Part shown: one piece after another, positions 8,025 to 16,051 of the stretch
Layout of the letters: every line of letters starts with the position of its first letter
Position numbering within the stretch: position 1 is the stretch's first letter
NCBI GenBank assembly: GCA_947178245.1
Contig: CAMWXO010000015.1
Location: forward strand, 1 to 19,990
Length of the DNA: 19,990 bases
Direction of reading: 5' to 3'
Origin: an uncultured Porphyromonadaceae bacterium
Lineage (GTDB): Bacteria > Bacteroidota > Bacteroidia > Bacteroidales > Muribaculaceae
Program-made: the position numbers and the translations under genes
Notes under the pieces: generated by a model
What the model saw: the letters and a program-made list of their open reading frames with translations, nothing else
Database searches by the model: none
Told to the model about the DNA's origin: nothing

Positions 8025-9926
8025 CTAAGGCCTGCCCCAATTCGGCGGATTGCCACCTCCGGGGCCACCCCCGGGGCCACCCCCGGGGCCGGACGATGTG
8101 CCTATGGTGGTCACGGTGCCATTGATGGTGAAGGTGCCGGCTGCAGAGCCGCCGCTCCAGATGCCTCCTTCGCTCCAGCCGTTCCAGCTGTCGGAAGCGC
8201 CGTCGAGTGCGCCTCCGGTGCTGACGGTGTATGTCTCGGAGGCTTTGAGTTCCGGTGAGCTGAAGAAGAGGCTCCCGCTGAGCGAGCGCGGCAGCCGATA
8301 GGTGGCCACGGGCTTTCCTGATGAGTCGAGAATCGACAGGTAATTGTCTTTGGTCAGTCGCAGGCCGTTGTAGACCACTGTGTTCTGCTTGCCGGCCGAT
8401 GAGGGCGCTATCGCGGCGCCTCCGATGCCGATGAGGGTGCCTCCGTTCACCTTCATATATTCCGACCGGTCGCAGTCGAAGCCTTCTTCCGGGGCTTGCG
8501 AGCCGTTGGCTATCACGAGGCCCCCGTTGAATGTCATGGTGCCGTTTGAGTCTATTCCGTCGTTATTGACAGCGTAGGCATAGACCCGGCCGCCGTTGAA
8601 CGTGATTGACTTCGCCGCATTGATGGCGTCATCGTAAGCGTAGACGTAGACTTCTCCTCCGTTGAACGTCATGTCGGCTTTGCTCTCGAGTCCTTCAGAG
8701 CCGTCGCTGACTCCGGTCACCATGATGGCGAGCGCTCCTCCGTCGATGATGACGTCGCCGTCAGCCTTTACACCTTTCGGAGAGGCGTCGAGGTCGAGTG
8801 CCGCGTTGTAGACGTATTTGCCTCCTGTGGTTGAGACCATGGTCTTTCCCCCCGTTATGCGGACACTGCCGTCGGCGTTGATACCCTTTCCACCTGAGCC
8901 TGTGCTCCTGACCGTCACGTCGCCGCCTGAGACCGTCACGTCGCCGTCAGCCTTGATGCCTGCCGCCGAGGATGTGTCGTTTTCATCGGCGTCATATACC
9001 GAGCCCCCGGTGGTGTTGAGGTCAAGAGTGCCGCCCTTTATTTCCACATTCCAGTCTGTCTTGAGCCCTTTTCCGGCATCGGAAGACGTAAGGGTGTAGA
9101 TCAGGCCTCCGGCTATGGTGATTCCCGTGCCGTCGGTCTTGTCGCCCTTGATGTGTATTGCGTTTTTCGCCGCTTCCGTCACGGCGATGGTGACACCCGG
9201 GCGCACATACATGTATCCGTCTGAGGCGATGGCATGCTTCTGCCTGCCGGCCACCAGAAGGCTTCCCGAGCCGCTGAATATGAGGTTGCCTTCGCTGAAG
9301 AGGCACCCCTTGCGGTCTTCATCATCGGGCTGATTGCCGTTCAGGTAGAAATGATCGTCGGCATACGAGGCATTGTCAGTCAGTGAGTTCACCGTGCCGG
9401 CCTCCAGTGCCACGAAGAGGCGTTTCTTGCATTGGTTGTTGATGGCCGGGCCGGAGAGGGAGGTCAGTTCCACTCCCTGAAGGCATAGAAGGGTCTTCTT
9501 TTCGCCATATATCTTCAGCGATCCGTCGGGGCTGCTGCCTCTGAGGTTGATCCTCACTCCCGATGCGGAGTTGGTGGCCATGTCAAGTGTGACATGAGCG
9601 CCGTGAATGTGAGCCACCACATCGGTGCAGTCCGTCTCGACGGTGGCGCTTTCTCCCGCGTATGTCACGGTCACGACGTTTTCAAACTTATTGGCTTCCC
9701 AGAATATGTCGGAATCCGTCCCGACGATATCCGCGTCGGCATCCGTGGCGGTCTGTCCCTGATAGGGAAGGATATCGGTGTCGAAGTCAGGGGCGTTCCC
9801 GTCGTCGGAACCTGCTCCTCCTCCTCCCCATTCAGGAGGCCCGTCGGGATATACGGGGTCGTTGCTGCCGCATGAGGCTGTAGCTATCACTGCAGCCAGA
9901 GGCAATATAAATCTGATGTGTTTCAT
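8025..9926 (-). CDS. Cthe_2159-like (DUF4353-type) carbohydrate-binding lipoprotein
   Basis: A 633-residue lipoprotein: signal peptide with lipobox TASC (Cys19), then a flexible acidic Gly-rich segment (about 20-50). Residues about 70-560 consist of short beta-strand repeats such as ADGDVTVSGGDVTV, NADGSVRITGGK and FNGGEVYVYAYDDAINA, the pattern of right-handed beta-helix proteins of the Cthe_2159 family (carbohydrate-binding domain-containing protein). The Clostridium thermocellum founder binds cellulose and pectin-like polymers; binding in this protein is inferred. No catalytic motif was recognised. The tail (613-625) is GPGGG-rich and coded by three 12-bp direct repeats. The gene starts 36 nt after the stop of the upstream small secreted protein, with no promoter between, so the two form an operon. 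Likely displayed on the outer membrane surface. Confidence 0.8.
   Translation of the reverse strand: MKHIRFILPLAAVIATASCGSNDPVYPDGPPEWGGGGAGSDDGNAPDFDTDILPYQGQTATDADADIVGTDSDIFWEANKFENVVTVTYAGESATVETDCTDVVAHIHGAHVTLDMATNSASGVRINLRGSSPDGSLKIYGEKKTLLCLQGVELTSLSGPAINNQCKKRLFVALEAGTVNSLTDNASYADDHFYLNGNQPDDEDRKGCLFSEGNLIFSGSGSLLVAGRQKHAIASDGYMYVRPGVTIAVTEAAKNAIHIKGDKTDGTGITIAGGLIYTLTSSDAGKGLKTDWNVEIKGGTLDLNTTGGSVYDADENDTSSAAGIKADGDVTVSGGDVTVRSTGSGGKGINADGSVRITGGKTMVSTTGGKYVYNAALDLDASPKGVKADGDVIIDGGALAIMVTGVSDGSEGLESKADMTFNGGEVYVYAYDDAINAAKSITFNGGRVYAYAVNNDGIDSNGTMTFNGGLVIANGSQAPEEGFDCDRSEYMKVNGGTLIGIGGAAIAPSSAGKQNTVVYNGLRLTKDNYLSILDSSGKPVATYRLPRSLSGSLFFSSPELKASETYTVSTGGALDGASDSWNGWSEGGIWSGGSAAGTFTINGTVTTIGTSSGPGGGPGGGPGGGNPPNWGRP
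8055..8090. repeat. Three tandem 12-bp repeats coding a GPGG tail
   Basis: Three head-to-tail 12-bp units (8055-8066, 8067-8078, 8079-8090); the last two are identical and the first differs by one base. Each contains CCGGGG, and two contain the palindrome CCCCGGGG. They lie in frame within the 3' end of the lipoprotein gene, so copy-number change would lengthen or shorten the tail without a frameshift. Confidence 0.85.
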
Positions 9927-9962
9927 TGTGTTGTGATGTTGCGTTATGGTTAAATCTTGTCT

Positions 9963-10493
9963 TCATTTCGTGCCGGGCGCGGGTGGCATTGGCGGCATCT
10001 CCCTGAGCTGGCGCTCCCTTATGGCCTGCCAGCGGGAATAGGCTTCAGGATCTTTCTTGAAAATTTTCTTCATCGACTTGCAGAGTTTCTCTTCTGCCTT
10101 GGCCCGTTGCTTCTCCATCTTTGCGAGGTCGGGCTGTGCCTGGGTTCCGGCATTCGTGCGGTCGCCGCCCGGACGCCCGGCGTGCTGCGGGTCAAACCCC
10201 GGATGTCTATCGGGCCGACCTCCCCTGAAGTAAGGGCCGCCTCCGTTGCCAGGCCGTGGTGCGCCGGGAGGAGGGGTAGGGCGATCGCCCTTTTTCTCAA
10301 CGTCGCCGAATACCGTCTTATTATATTTATCGTAGGCTGAATACACCTTTTCAAACTGGTCGTGATCGAGATTGAGTTCTTTCCTCATCTCATCCACCAT
10401 CTCGTATGTGGAACGCGGCTGCATTCCCCTGGGCTGCGCCGAAGCGCTGAGGCAGAGCATCGCGGCTGCTGCAAGCGATAAGATTCTGTTCAT
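9963..10493 (-). CDS. Small secreted basic, Pro/Gly/Arg-rich protein of unknown function
   Basis: A 176-residue protein with a signal peptide (1-19, cleavage after SASA before Gln20). Two helical, charged segments (about 28-62, with RKELNLDHDQFEKVYSAYDKY, shortened here to its key pattern of LNLxxxQxxKVY, and about 121-165, rich in Lys/Glu) flank a low-complexity Pro/Gly/Arg/Asn stretch at about 71-112. The first helix resembles the LTxxQ-like helices of Spy/CpxP-type periplasmic proteins and of DUF4890-type Bacteroidota proteins, but the match is only by eye and I do not assign a function. It is the promoter-proximal gene of an operon with the carbohydrate-binding lipoprotein, whose tail is also Gly/Pro/Asn-rich, which suggests they act together at the cell surface or in the periplasm. 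Confidence 0.75.
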   Translation of the reverse strand: MNRILSLAAAAMLCLSASAQPRGMQPRSTYEMVDEMRKELNLDHDQFEKVYSAYDKYNKTVFGDVEKKGDRPTPPPGAPRPGNGGGPYFRGGRPDRHPGFDPQHAGRPGGDRTNAGTQAQPDLAKMEKQRAKAEEKLCKSMKKIFKKDPEAYSRWQAIRERQLREMPPMPPAPGTK

Positions 10494-10544
10494 AAATTCA
10501 TCGTATAAATAAAGTTAATGACTGAATGGCTCCGGGCCATGATG

Positions 10545-10576
10545 CAAAATTAAAGTCAGGGTCATGTTTTTGCAAA
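10545..10576 (-). promoter_or_regulatory. Consensus Bacteroidota promoter of the secreted protein/lipoprotein operon
   Basis: The minus strand has TTTG (10573-10576), a 20-nt spacer and TAATTTTG (10545-10552), a full match to the -33/-7 consensus. The expected start of transcription is near 10538, giving a leader of about 45 nt before the ATG at 10493. The rest of the intergenic stretch up to 10714 shows nothing recognisable. Confidence 0.8.
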
Positions 10577-10714
10577 TTTATTCAACAAACGCCGCGTTTC
10601 TTCCCATCAGTCGCCTCTGCCCGGTGCATTCCAGCCCCTACTTCCGGAATGGATTTCCGTGGGGGAGAGGTAAGTTTTTTTCGCTACAAAGGGGTGATTG
10701 TCGGGATTTTTTGC

Positions 10715-10722
10715 TAATTTTG
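10715..10722 (+). promoter_or_regulatory. -7 box for the WYL regulator-GH2 transcript
   Basis: TAATTTTG matches TAnnTTTG exactly, 70 nt upstream of the WYL start codon. No TTTG lies at the -33 distance (only ATTG at 10697-10700, too close), so this promoter may be weak or regulated. Confidence 0.6.
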
Positions 10723-10752
10723 CATTAATAACCATACATTACATCATGAAGA

Positions 10753-10778
10753 CCGGCGTATGCTGCCCTGCACGCCGG
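10753..10778 (+). other. Hairpin in the 5' leader of the WYL-GH2 transcript
   Basis: Perfect 7-bp GC-rich inverted repeat (10753-10759 with 10772-10778, 12-nt loop) between the predicted transcription start and the WYL start codon, ending 14 nt before it. It may act on mRNA stability or translation, or the DNA repeat may be an operator; the sequence does not say which. Confidence 0.45.
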
Positions 10779-10792
10779 AGTAAGGACTCATT

Positions 10793-11689
10793 ATGGCAAG
10801 AAATCTTTTGGCAAAATATATCTGGATCATCGACACGATCCTCCAGTATGGCAAGATCTCGAAGGCACAGATCCGCGAGCTATGGATGAAATCGCAATAT
10901 TCCGACGGCATCCCTCTCGCCGACCGGACATTCTACAATTATCGCCGCGCCATAGAGTCTACTTTCAATATCGAGATATTATGCACCGACAGCGGCTACT
11001 ATTACATAGAGAAAGGCGGCGTGCAGCGGGTGCGCAACATCATCAACTGGAAGCTATACAGCTCGGCCGCCAGCAGCGCCATCCAGGAACTCGGCCATGA
11101 GTCTGACCGCATAGAGATGGAGGAAGTGCCGTCGGCCCGTACGTTCCTTCCCACCCTGGCGGAAGCCATGCGCGCCAACAGGATGGTGGTGTTCACATAC
11201 GCCGGTTTCTCGCGCTCGCGCCCCGAGGTGGGCATTCTCTTCGCCCCCTATTTCCTGAAACTCTACAAGCAGCGCTGGTATATGTATGGCGAAAAGGAAT
11301 CGGGAGGTATACGCACATACGCGCTCGACCGCGTGACGGAAATGGAGATAGCCGACCTCAAGTTCAAGATGCCGCGTCATCTGACGGCTGCCCAGGTCTT
11401 TGGCGATATCGTGGGCATCACCACTACCAAGAGCATCGTGCGCACAGTGCAGATCCAGACCAACGCCACGCGCGCTAAATATCTGCGCGCGCTTCCCCTT
11501 CATCACAGCCAGCAGGAGGAAGTGCACGATTTCTATTCCATTTTCTCCTATCGTCTGAAACTTAACTATGAACTTGTGAGCGAGATCATGGCCATGGGGC
11601 CCGACGTCACCGTGATAGCCCCGCGCGAACTGCAACTTATGGTCATCGACCGTCTGCGCTCCACACTTTCCAATTATAATCAATTATGA
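10793..11689 (+). CDS. WYL-domain transcriptional regulator
   Basis: A 298-residue cytoplasmic regulator. Residues about 1-75 form a winged-helix-like DNA-binding region (IDTILQYGKISKAQIRELW, then DRTFYNYRRAIESTFNIEI as the likely recognition part). The WYL domain spans about 120-190 and carries RWYMYG (161-166, with Met where the name-giving Leu usually is) and YALDRV (176-181). A WCX-like C-terminal extension follows (about 210-298). WYL proteins sense nucleic-acid or other small ligands and act as repressors or activators. The stop overlaps the start of the downstream GH2-family gene by 4 nt (ATGA at 11686-11689), so the two are translationally coupled; self-regulation of this operon is a reasonable inference. 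The ATG at 10793 gives the full HTH and is preferred. Confidence 0.88.
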   Translation: MARNLLAKYIWIIDTILQYGKISKAQIRELWMKSQYSDGIPLADRTFYNYRRAIESTFNIEILCTDSGYYYIEKGGVQRVRNIINWKLYSSAASSAIQELGHESDRIEMEEVPSARTFLPTLAEAMRANRMVVFTYAGFSRSRPEVGILFAPYFLKLYKQRWYMYGEKESGGIRTYALDRVTEMEIADLKFKMPRHLTAAQVFGDIVGITTTKSIVRTVQIQTNATRAKYLRALPLHHSQQEEVHDFYSIFSYRLKLNYELVSEIMAMGPDVTVIAPRELQLMVIDRLRSTLSNYNQL

Positions 11690-14655
11690 CACTGAGATTA
11701 AGAACATTGCTTATCCTCTGCACGTGCTTGCTGATGGCATCGGGGATCGGTGCCGCCCGGCGCGATAAATATAACTTCAACGGCGGCTGGCAGCTGCATG
11801 TTGGCGACGTGGCCGGCGCCTCTGATGCGGATTTTGCCGATGCAGGCTGGCAGACAGTAACGCTGCCTCGCGCTTTCAACGAAGACGAGGCGTTTCGCAA
11901 ATCGATCGACCGGCATTCCGACACCATCACCTGGTGGAGAAAGCATTTCACGCTCCCCGACATCACGGACAGGAAGGTATTCGTGGAGTTTGAGGGAGTG
12001 CGTCAGGGTGCCGATTTCTTCCTCAACGGCCACCCTCTCGGCCTGCATGAGAATGGTGTGATGGCCGTCGGGTTTGATCTCACGCCTTTCCTGAAAGAGG
12101 GCGATAATGTGCTCGCCGTCAGGGTAGACAACGACTGGAGGTATCATGAGCGCGCCACCGGCGAGACCTATCAGTGGAGCGACAGGAACTTCAACGCCAA
12201 CTACGGCGGAATACCCAAAAACGTATGGCTGCACGTCACCGGCGAAGTATATCAGACACTCCCGCTCTACAGCAATTTAGGCACCGTAGGCCCGTATATC
12301 TATGCGACCGCTTTCGATATCAAGGGCCGCAAGGCCACGATCAATGCCGAGACCGAGGTGCGCAATGAGTCTGATCATCCCGCCACGCTTGCCTGCCGTG
12401 TGACAGTCAGGGATGTGGAGACCGGCGAGACACTGAAGACATTCACCGGCAAAAAACACACCATAAAGCCCGGACAGACTGAGATCCTGACTGCATCGGG
12501 CAGGGTGTCCGGCCTCAATTTCTGGAGCTGGGGGTATGGCTATCTGTATGATGTGGTGACGGAGCTCGTAGGCTCCGGGGGAGAGGTGGCCGACAGCGTG
12601 ACCACACGCACCGGATTCAGGAAGACGGAGTTTGCAGACGGCATCATCAAGCTCAACGACCGCCCCATAATGATGCACGGCTACGCCCAGCGCACCTCAA
12701 ACGAATGGCCGGCTGCGGGTCTTTCGGTGCCGGCATGGCTGAGCGATTACAGCAATGATCTGATCGTGAAGTCGGGCGGCAATCTCGTGAGATGGATGCA
12801 CGTGACTCCGTGGAAGCAGGATGTGGAGTCGTGCGACCGCGTGGGTCTTATACAGGCCATGCCTGCGGGCGACGCCGAGAAAGACCGCGACGGCCGAAAA
12901 TGGGAACATCGCACCATGCTCATGCGCGACGCCGTGATCTATAACCGCAACAATCCCTCGATTCTCTTCTATGAGGCCGGAAACCGAGCCGTATCACCCG
13001 AACACATGCAGGAGATGATCGAGATACGCGACAAATACGACCCGCACGGCGGAAGAGCCGCCGGATGCCGGGAGATGCTCGACGTGGATATTGCCGAATA
13101 TGGAGGCGAGATGCTCTATATCAACCGCTCGGCCAAGCATCCGATGTGGTCGATGGAATATTGCCGCGACGAAGCGCTCCGGAAATACTGGGATGAATAC
13201 TCCTATCCGTATCATAAGCAGGGCGACGGCCCGCTCTACAAGGGATCGCCCGCCTACGAATATAATCAGAATCAGGATCTCTTCGCCGTGGAGATGGTGC
13301 GCCGCTGGTATGATTACTGGCTGGAGCGCCCCGGCGCCGGACGGCGCTCGAGCAGCGGAGGCGCGAAAATAATCTTTTCCGACACCAATACCCACTACCG
13401 CGGAGCCGAAAACTACCGCCGCTCGGGTGTCACCGACCCCATGCGCATACCGAAAGATGCGTTTTTCGCCCATCAGGTGATGTGGGCCGACTCCTGGGTA
13501 GACGGCGAGGGGCACAGGTCGCATATCATCGGTCATTGGAATTATCCCGCCGGAACGGTGAAGCCGGTCTATGTGGTCTCGACGGGAGAGGATGTCGAGC
13601 TTCTGCTCGGCGGCGAGTCGCTCGGTCACGGCAGGAGAGACTATAACTGGCTCTTCACGTTCGACGATGTGGAGTGGCGCCCCGGCACGCTCACTGCCGT
13701 AAGCCGCGATGCCGAGGGGCGCGAGGTGAGCCGGGCTTCTATTGAGACTGCGGGTGAGCCGGCTTCCATCCGTCTGTCGGCAGTTGAGAATCCGGAAGGG
13801 TTCAGGGCCGACGGAGCTGACATGGCGCTGATTCAGGTAGAGGTGGTGGATGCAATGGGCCGCCGATGCCCGCTCGACAACAGGATGATCAATTTTTCGG
13901 TGGAAGGGCCCGCCGAATGGCGCGGAGGCATAGCGCAGGGCCCCGATAATTTCATACTCAGCCGCTCGCTGCCGGTGGAGTGCGGAATAAACCGAGCCCT
14001 TATCAGGAGCACCACCGACCCCGGTGAGATACTGATCACGGCATCTGCGTGGGATCTGCCTGACGCCTCAATTACACTCAACACTCTGCCCGTGGACGTG
14101 ACCGGAGGCCTCAGCAGCTATAAGCCGGCTGAGACGCTGAAGGGGCGGCTCGACATGGGCCCGACACCACTCGCTCCATCTTACAGAGAAAGATACCGCG
14201 ATGTGGCCGTCAGGAGCATAGAGGCCGGAAGCAACGCGCATGAGGCCTCGCTCTCGAGAGATGACAACGAGAAGTCGCAATGGATATCAGACGGCAACCT
14301 CGCCAATGCGTGGATCACGTATGTGCTCGAGCGCCCGGCGCGTATCGACGATATTACCCTGAAACTGGCGGGCTGGCGCAAGCGCACTTATCCCGTCGAG
14401 GTGTATGCCGGCGACAGCCTCGTCTGGAAGGGCTGGACGCCGAAGGGCCTGGGCTATGTGCATCTGAGGCCGGAGAATCCGGTGGTGAGCGACAGGATCA
14501 CCATACGCCAGATAGGGGCGATGACCGAGAAAGATGCTTTCTCGATGAAGGAACTCGCCGGAGGGCCTGCATCAGATCTTGACATACGTCCGGCCAAGGA
14601 ATATCAGCTCGGCATCGTGGAGGCGGAATTCCTTGAGAGCGTGGACGGTAAATGA
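11686..14655 (+). CDS. Exported GH2-family protein with DUF4982 and C-terminal F5/8-type domain; non-canonical active site
   Basis: A 989-residue protein with a type I signal peptide (about 1-24). Domains: GH2 sugar-binding jelly roll (about 27-185, FEGVRQGADFFLNGHPLG at 102-119), Ig-like domain (about 200-312), catalytic barrel (about 313-610), DUF4982-like domain (about 620-690), Ig/invasin-like domain (about 693-800) and a discoidin-like F5/8-type C domain (about 836-960, SQWISDG then AWITYVLERPARIDDITL). The usual GH2 acid/base motif NPSIxxWxxGNE appears here as NPSILFYEAGNR, with Arg434 where the catalytic Glu is expected; Glu430 is nearby. A nucleophile candidate is Glu491 in MWSMEYC. 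Either this subgroup uses another acid, or the protein is a hydrolase with altered chemistry. Substrate unknown; the DUF4982 layout is common among beta-galactosidase/glucuronidase relatives. It is coupled to the upstream WYL regulator gene by a 4-nt overlap. Confidence 0.85.
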   Translation: MTLRLRTLLILCTCLLMASGIGAARRDKYNFNGGWQLHVGDVAGASDADFADAGWQTVTLPRAFNEDEAFRKSIDRHSDTITWWRKHFTLPDITDRKVFVEFEGVRQGADFFLNGHPLGLHENGVMAVGFDLTPFLKEGDNVLAVRVDNDWRYHERATGETYQWSDRNFNANYGGIPKNVWLHVTGEVYQTLPLYSNLGTVGPYIYATAFDIKGRKATINAETEVRNESDHPATLACRVTVRDVETGETLKTFTGKKHTIKPGQTEILTASGRVSGLNFWSWGYGYLYDVVTELVGSGGEVADSVTTRTGFRKTEFADGIIKLNDRPIMMHGYAQRTSNEWPAAGLSVPAWLSDYSNDLIVKSGGNLVRWMHVTPWKQDVESCDRVGLIQAMPAGDAEKDRDGRKWEHRTMLMRDAVIYNRNNPSILFYEAGNRAVSPEHMQEMIEIRDKYDPHGGRAAGCREMLDVDIAEYGGEMLYINRSAKHPMWSMEYCRDEALRKYWDEYSYPYHKQGDGPLYKGSPAYEYNQNQDLFAVEMVRRWYDYWLERPGAGRRSSSGGAKIIFSDTNTHYRGAENYRRSGVTDPMRIPKDAFFAHQVMWADSWVDGEGHRSHIIGHWNYPAGTVKPVYVVSTGEDVELLLGGESLGHGRRDYNWLFTFDDVEWRPGTLTAVSRDAEGREVSRASIETAGEPASIRLSAVENPEGFRADGADMALIQVEVVDAMGRRCPLDNRMINFSVEGPAEWRGGIAQGPDNFILSRSLPVECGINRALIRSTTDPGEILITASAWDLPDASITLNTLPVDVTGGLSSYKPAETLKGRLDMGPTPLAPSYRERYRDVAVRSIEAGSNAHEASLSRDDNEKSQWISDGNLANAWITYVLERPARIDDITLKLAGWRKRTYPVEVYAGDSLVWKGWTPKGLGYVHLRPENPVVSDRITIRQIGAMTEKDAFSMKELAGGPASDLDIRPAKEYQLGIVEAEFLESVDGK

Positions 14656-14679
14656 AAACGTGCCCCGCACAAAAGATCA

Positions 14680-14713
14680 CGGGCCGCAGTTCCATAATCA
14701 GAACTGCGGCCCG
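14680..14713. terminator. Bidirectional terminator between convergent genes
   Basis: Perfect 13-bp inverted repeat (14680-14692 with 14701-14713, 8-nt loop), 24 nt after the GH2-family stop and 25 nt before the stop of the convergent minus-strand oxidoreductase gene. T-rich sequence follows on the plus side (TTCATTTATT) and a short TTTT on the minus side, so it can serve both transcripts. Confidence 0.8.
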
Positions 14714-14738
14714 TTCATTTATTAGCAGTGTAACGCGC

Positions 14739-16049
14739 TCAGCCTATAGCCTCGATAAGCTTTATGGCATCCACGTATTTCTCGATGCTTTCGGCCACTC
14801 GCTTGGCATCCTGCATGGCATGCACCACGGTGGCGGGGCGTTTCGTCACATCGCCGCCGGCGAAGACTCCCTTGCGGGTCGTCATGCCGTAGGGCGTCTC
14901 GCGTGTGAGCACATATCCCTTGTCGTCTACCTCGATTCCCTCAGTGGAGTCTACGATGCGCGATGCGGGCGACGAGCCTACGGCAAGCATAAGCCTGTCG
15001 AGCGGCATCTCGGTCTGCACGCCGTCGGTCTCCGTCACGATCGACTTGAGGCGAAGCCCCTCGCCGCCATTGACCTTCACCACGTTAGTGTTCCAGAGGA
15101 ATTTCACGCCTTCTGCCACGGCCTCGTCATATTCCGAGCGGAGTGCTGCCATGCGCGATATATCGCGGTGATAGATCACGGTCACTTCAGAGGCTCCCAT
15201 GCGCAGGGCTGAGCGGGCGGCGTCCATGGCGGTGTTGCCGCAGCCCACCACGGCGATCCTGTCGCCGTCGCCCACCATGACTTCCTCTTTGGTCATCATT
15301 CCGGAATTGTAGAGGCTCACGCGGCGCAGAAACCAGATGGCCTGGCGCACTCCCGGGTGCTTGCCTCCCTCTATCGGGAGAGTCTTGGGCCGGCTTGTAC
15401 CGGTGCCCATGAAGATGGCGTCGAAGCCTTTCTCGAAGATCTGGTCGATTGTGAGATTGGGCCCCACCGTGGCGCGGAGATGAATCTTCACGCCGAGTTT
15501 CTCGATCTTCCTGATCTCGCGCTTCACCACTTCCTTGGGCAGCCTGTATTCCGGGATTCCGAATGTCAGCACGCCGCCGGGCTCGACTCCCATCTCGAAT
15601 ATCTCCACGTCGAAGCCCTTGCGGGCGAGATCGCCCGCGATGGTGAGGCCGGCAGGCCCCGATCCGATCACGGCCACGCGTCCGCGTGTCTTCTCCGGGA
15701 TATTCTCATGGCTCCATCCGGCCTCGCTGTCGAAGTCGGCCACGAAGCGCTCGAGCTTGCCGATGTGGATGGCTTCTCCCTTCTTCGCCAGCACGCAGTT
15801 GCCCTCGCACTGGCGTTCGTGGGCGCATACGCGGCCGCACACTGCCGGGAGATTGCTGCGGTTGTGGATGATATGGATGGCATTGCCGAAATTTCCATGT
15901 GCCAACTCGCTTATCCAGTCGGGGATGTCGTTGCTTATGGGGCAACCTTTCTTGCAGCCCGGCACCTTGCAGTGCAGGCAGCGCTGGGCCTCGCGGATGG
16001 CTTCGGGGAGCGTATAGCTTTCGGCAACTTCCTTAAACTCCTCGTTCAT
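14739..16049 (-). CDS. GltD-like NAD(P)H-dependent Fe-S flavoprotein oxidoreductase (glutamate synthase small-subunit family)
   Basis: A 436-residue cytoplasmic protein. The N-terminal Fe-S domain has Cys24, 27, 32 and 36 and Cys71, 75, 81 and 85, matching the two [4Fe-4S] clusters of this family. An FAD-binding Rossmann motif follows (VIGSGPAGL, 127-135) and an NAD(P)-binding motif (VVGCGNTAMDAAR, 267-279). A C-terminal FAD-contact region reads GVFAGGDV followed by ATVVHAMQDAKRVAESI. The family moves electrons from NAD(P)H through FAD and Fe-S clusters to a partner: the large subunit of glutamate synthase, or NfnA/dihydropyrimidine dehydrogenase-type partners. No large subunit gene is in the window. 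It begins 2 nt after the stop of an SDR sugar-acid dehydrogenase, so the two are co-transcribed; whether it serves nitrogen assimilation or redox balance for uronate catabolism is open. I therefore leave the gene symbol empty. Confidence 0.88.
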   Translation of the reverse strand: MNEEFKEVAESYTLPEAIREAQRCLHCKVPGCKKGCPISNDIPDWISELAHGNFGNAIHIIHNRSNLPAVCGRVCAHERQCEGNCVLAKKGEAIHIGKLERFVADFDSEAGWSHENIPEKTRGRVAVIGSGPAGLTIAGDLARKGFDVEIFEMGVEPGGVLTFGIPEYRLPKEVVKREIRKIEKLGVKIHLRATVGPNLTIDQIFEKGFDAIFMGTGTSRPKTLPIEGGKHPGVRQAIWFLRRVSLYNSGMMTKEEVMVGDGDRIAVVGCGNTAMDAARSALRMGASEVTVIYHRDISRMAALRSEYDEAVAEGVKFLWNTNVVKVNGGEGLRLKSIVTETDGVQTEMPLDRLMLAVGSSPASRIVDSTEGIEVDDKGYVLTRETPYGMTTRKGVFAGGDVTKRPATVVHAMQDAKRVAESIEKYVDAIKLIEAIG

Positions 16050-16051
16050 CG

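Noticed and set aside
8055..8090. Short direct repeats as a possible CRISPR
   Set aside because: Contiguous 12-bp units without spacers, in frame in a Gly/Pro-rich tail; a coding microrepeat.
10746..10889. Leader peptide-like frame starting MKTGVCCPARR upstream of the WYL gene
   Set aside because: It has no early stop, runs out of frame far into the WYL gene, and shows no signal or attenuator-type codon run.
12994..13629. 211-codon minus-strand frame inside the GH2-family gene
   Set aside because: Antisense to a full-length gene with continuous domains; no promoter or family features.
11686..14655. Possible pseudogene because of the missing GNE glutamate
   Set aside because: The frame is intact over 989 codons with signal peptide and all domains; a changed active site is more likely than decay.
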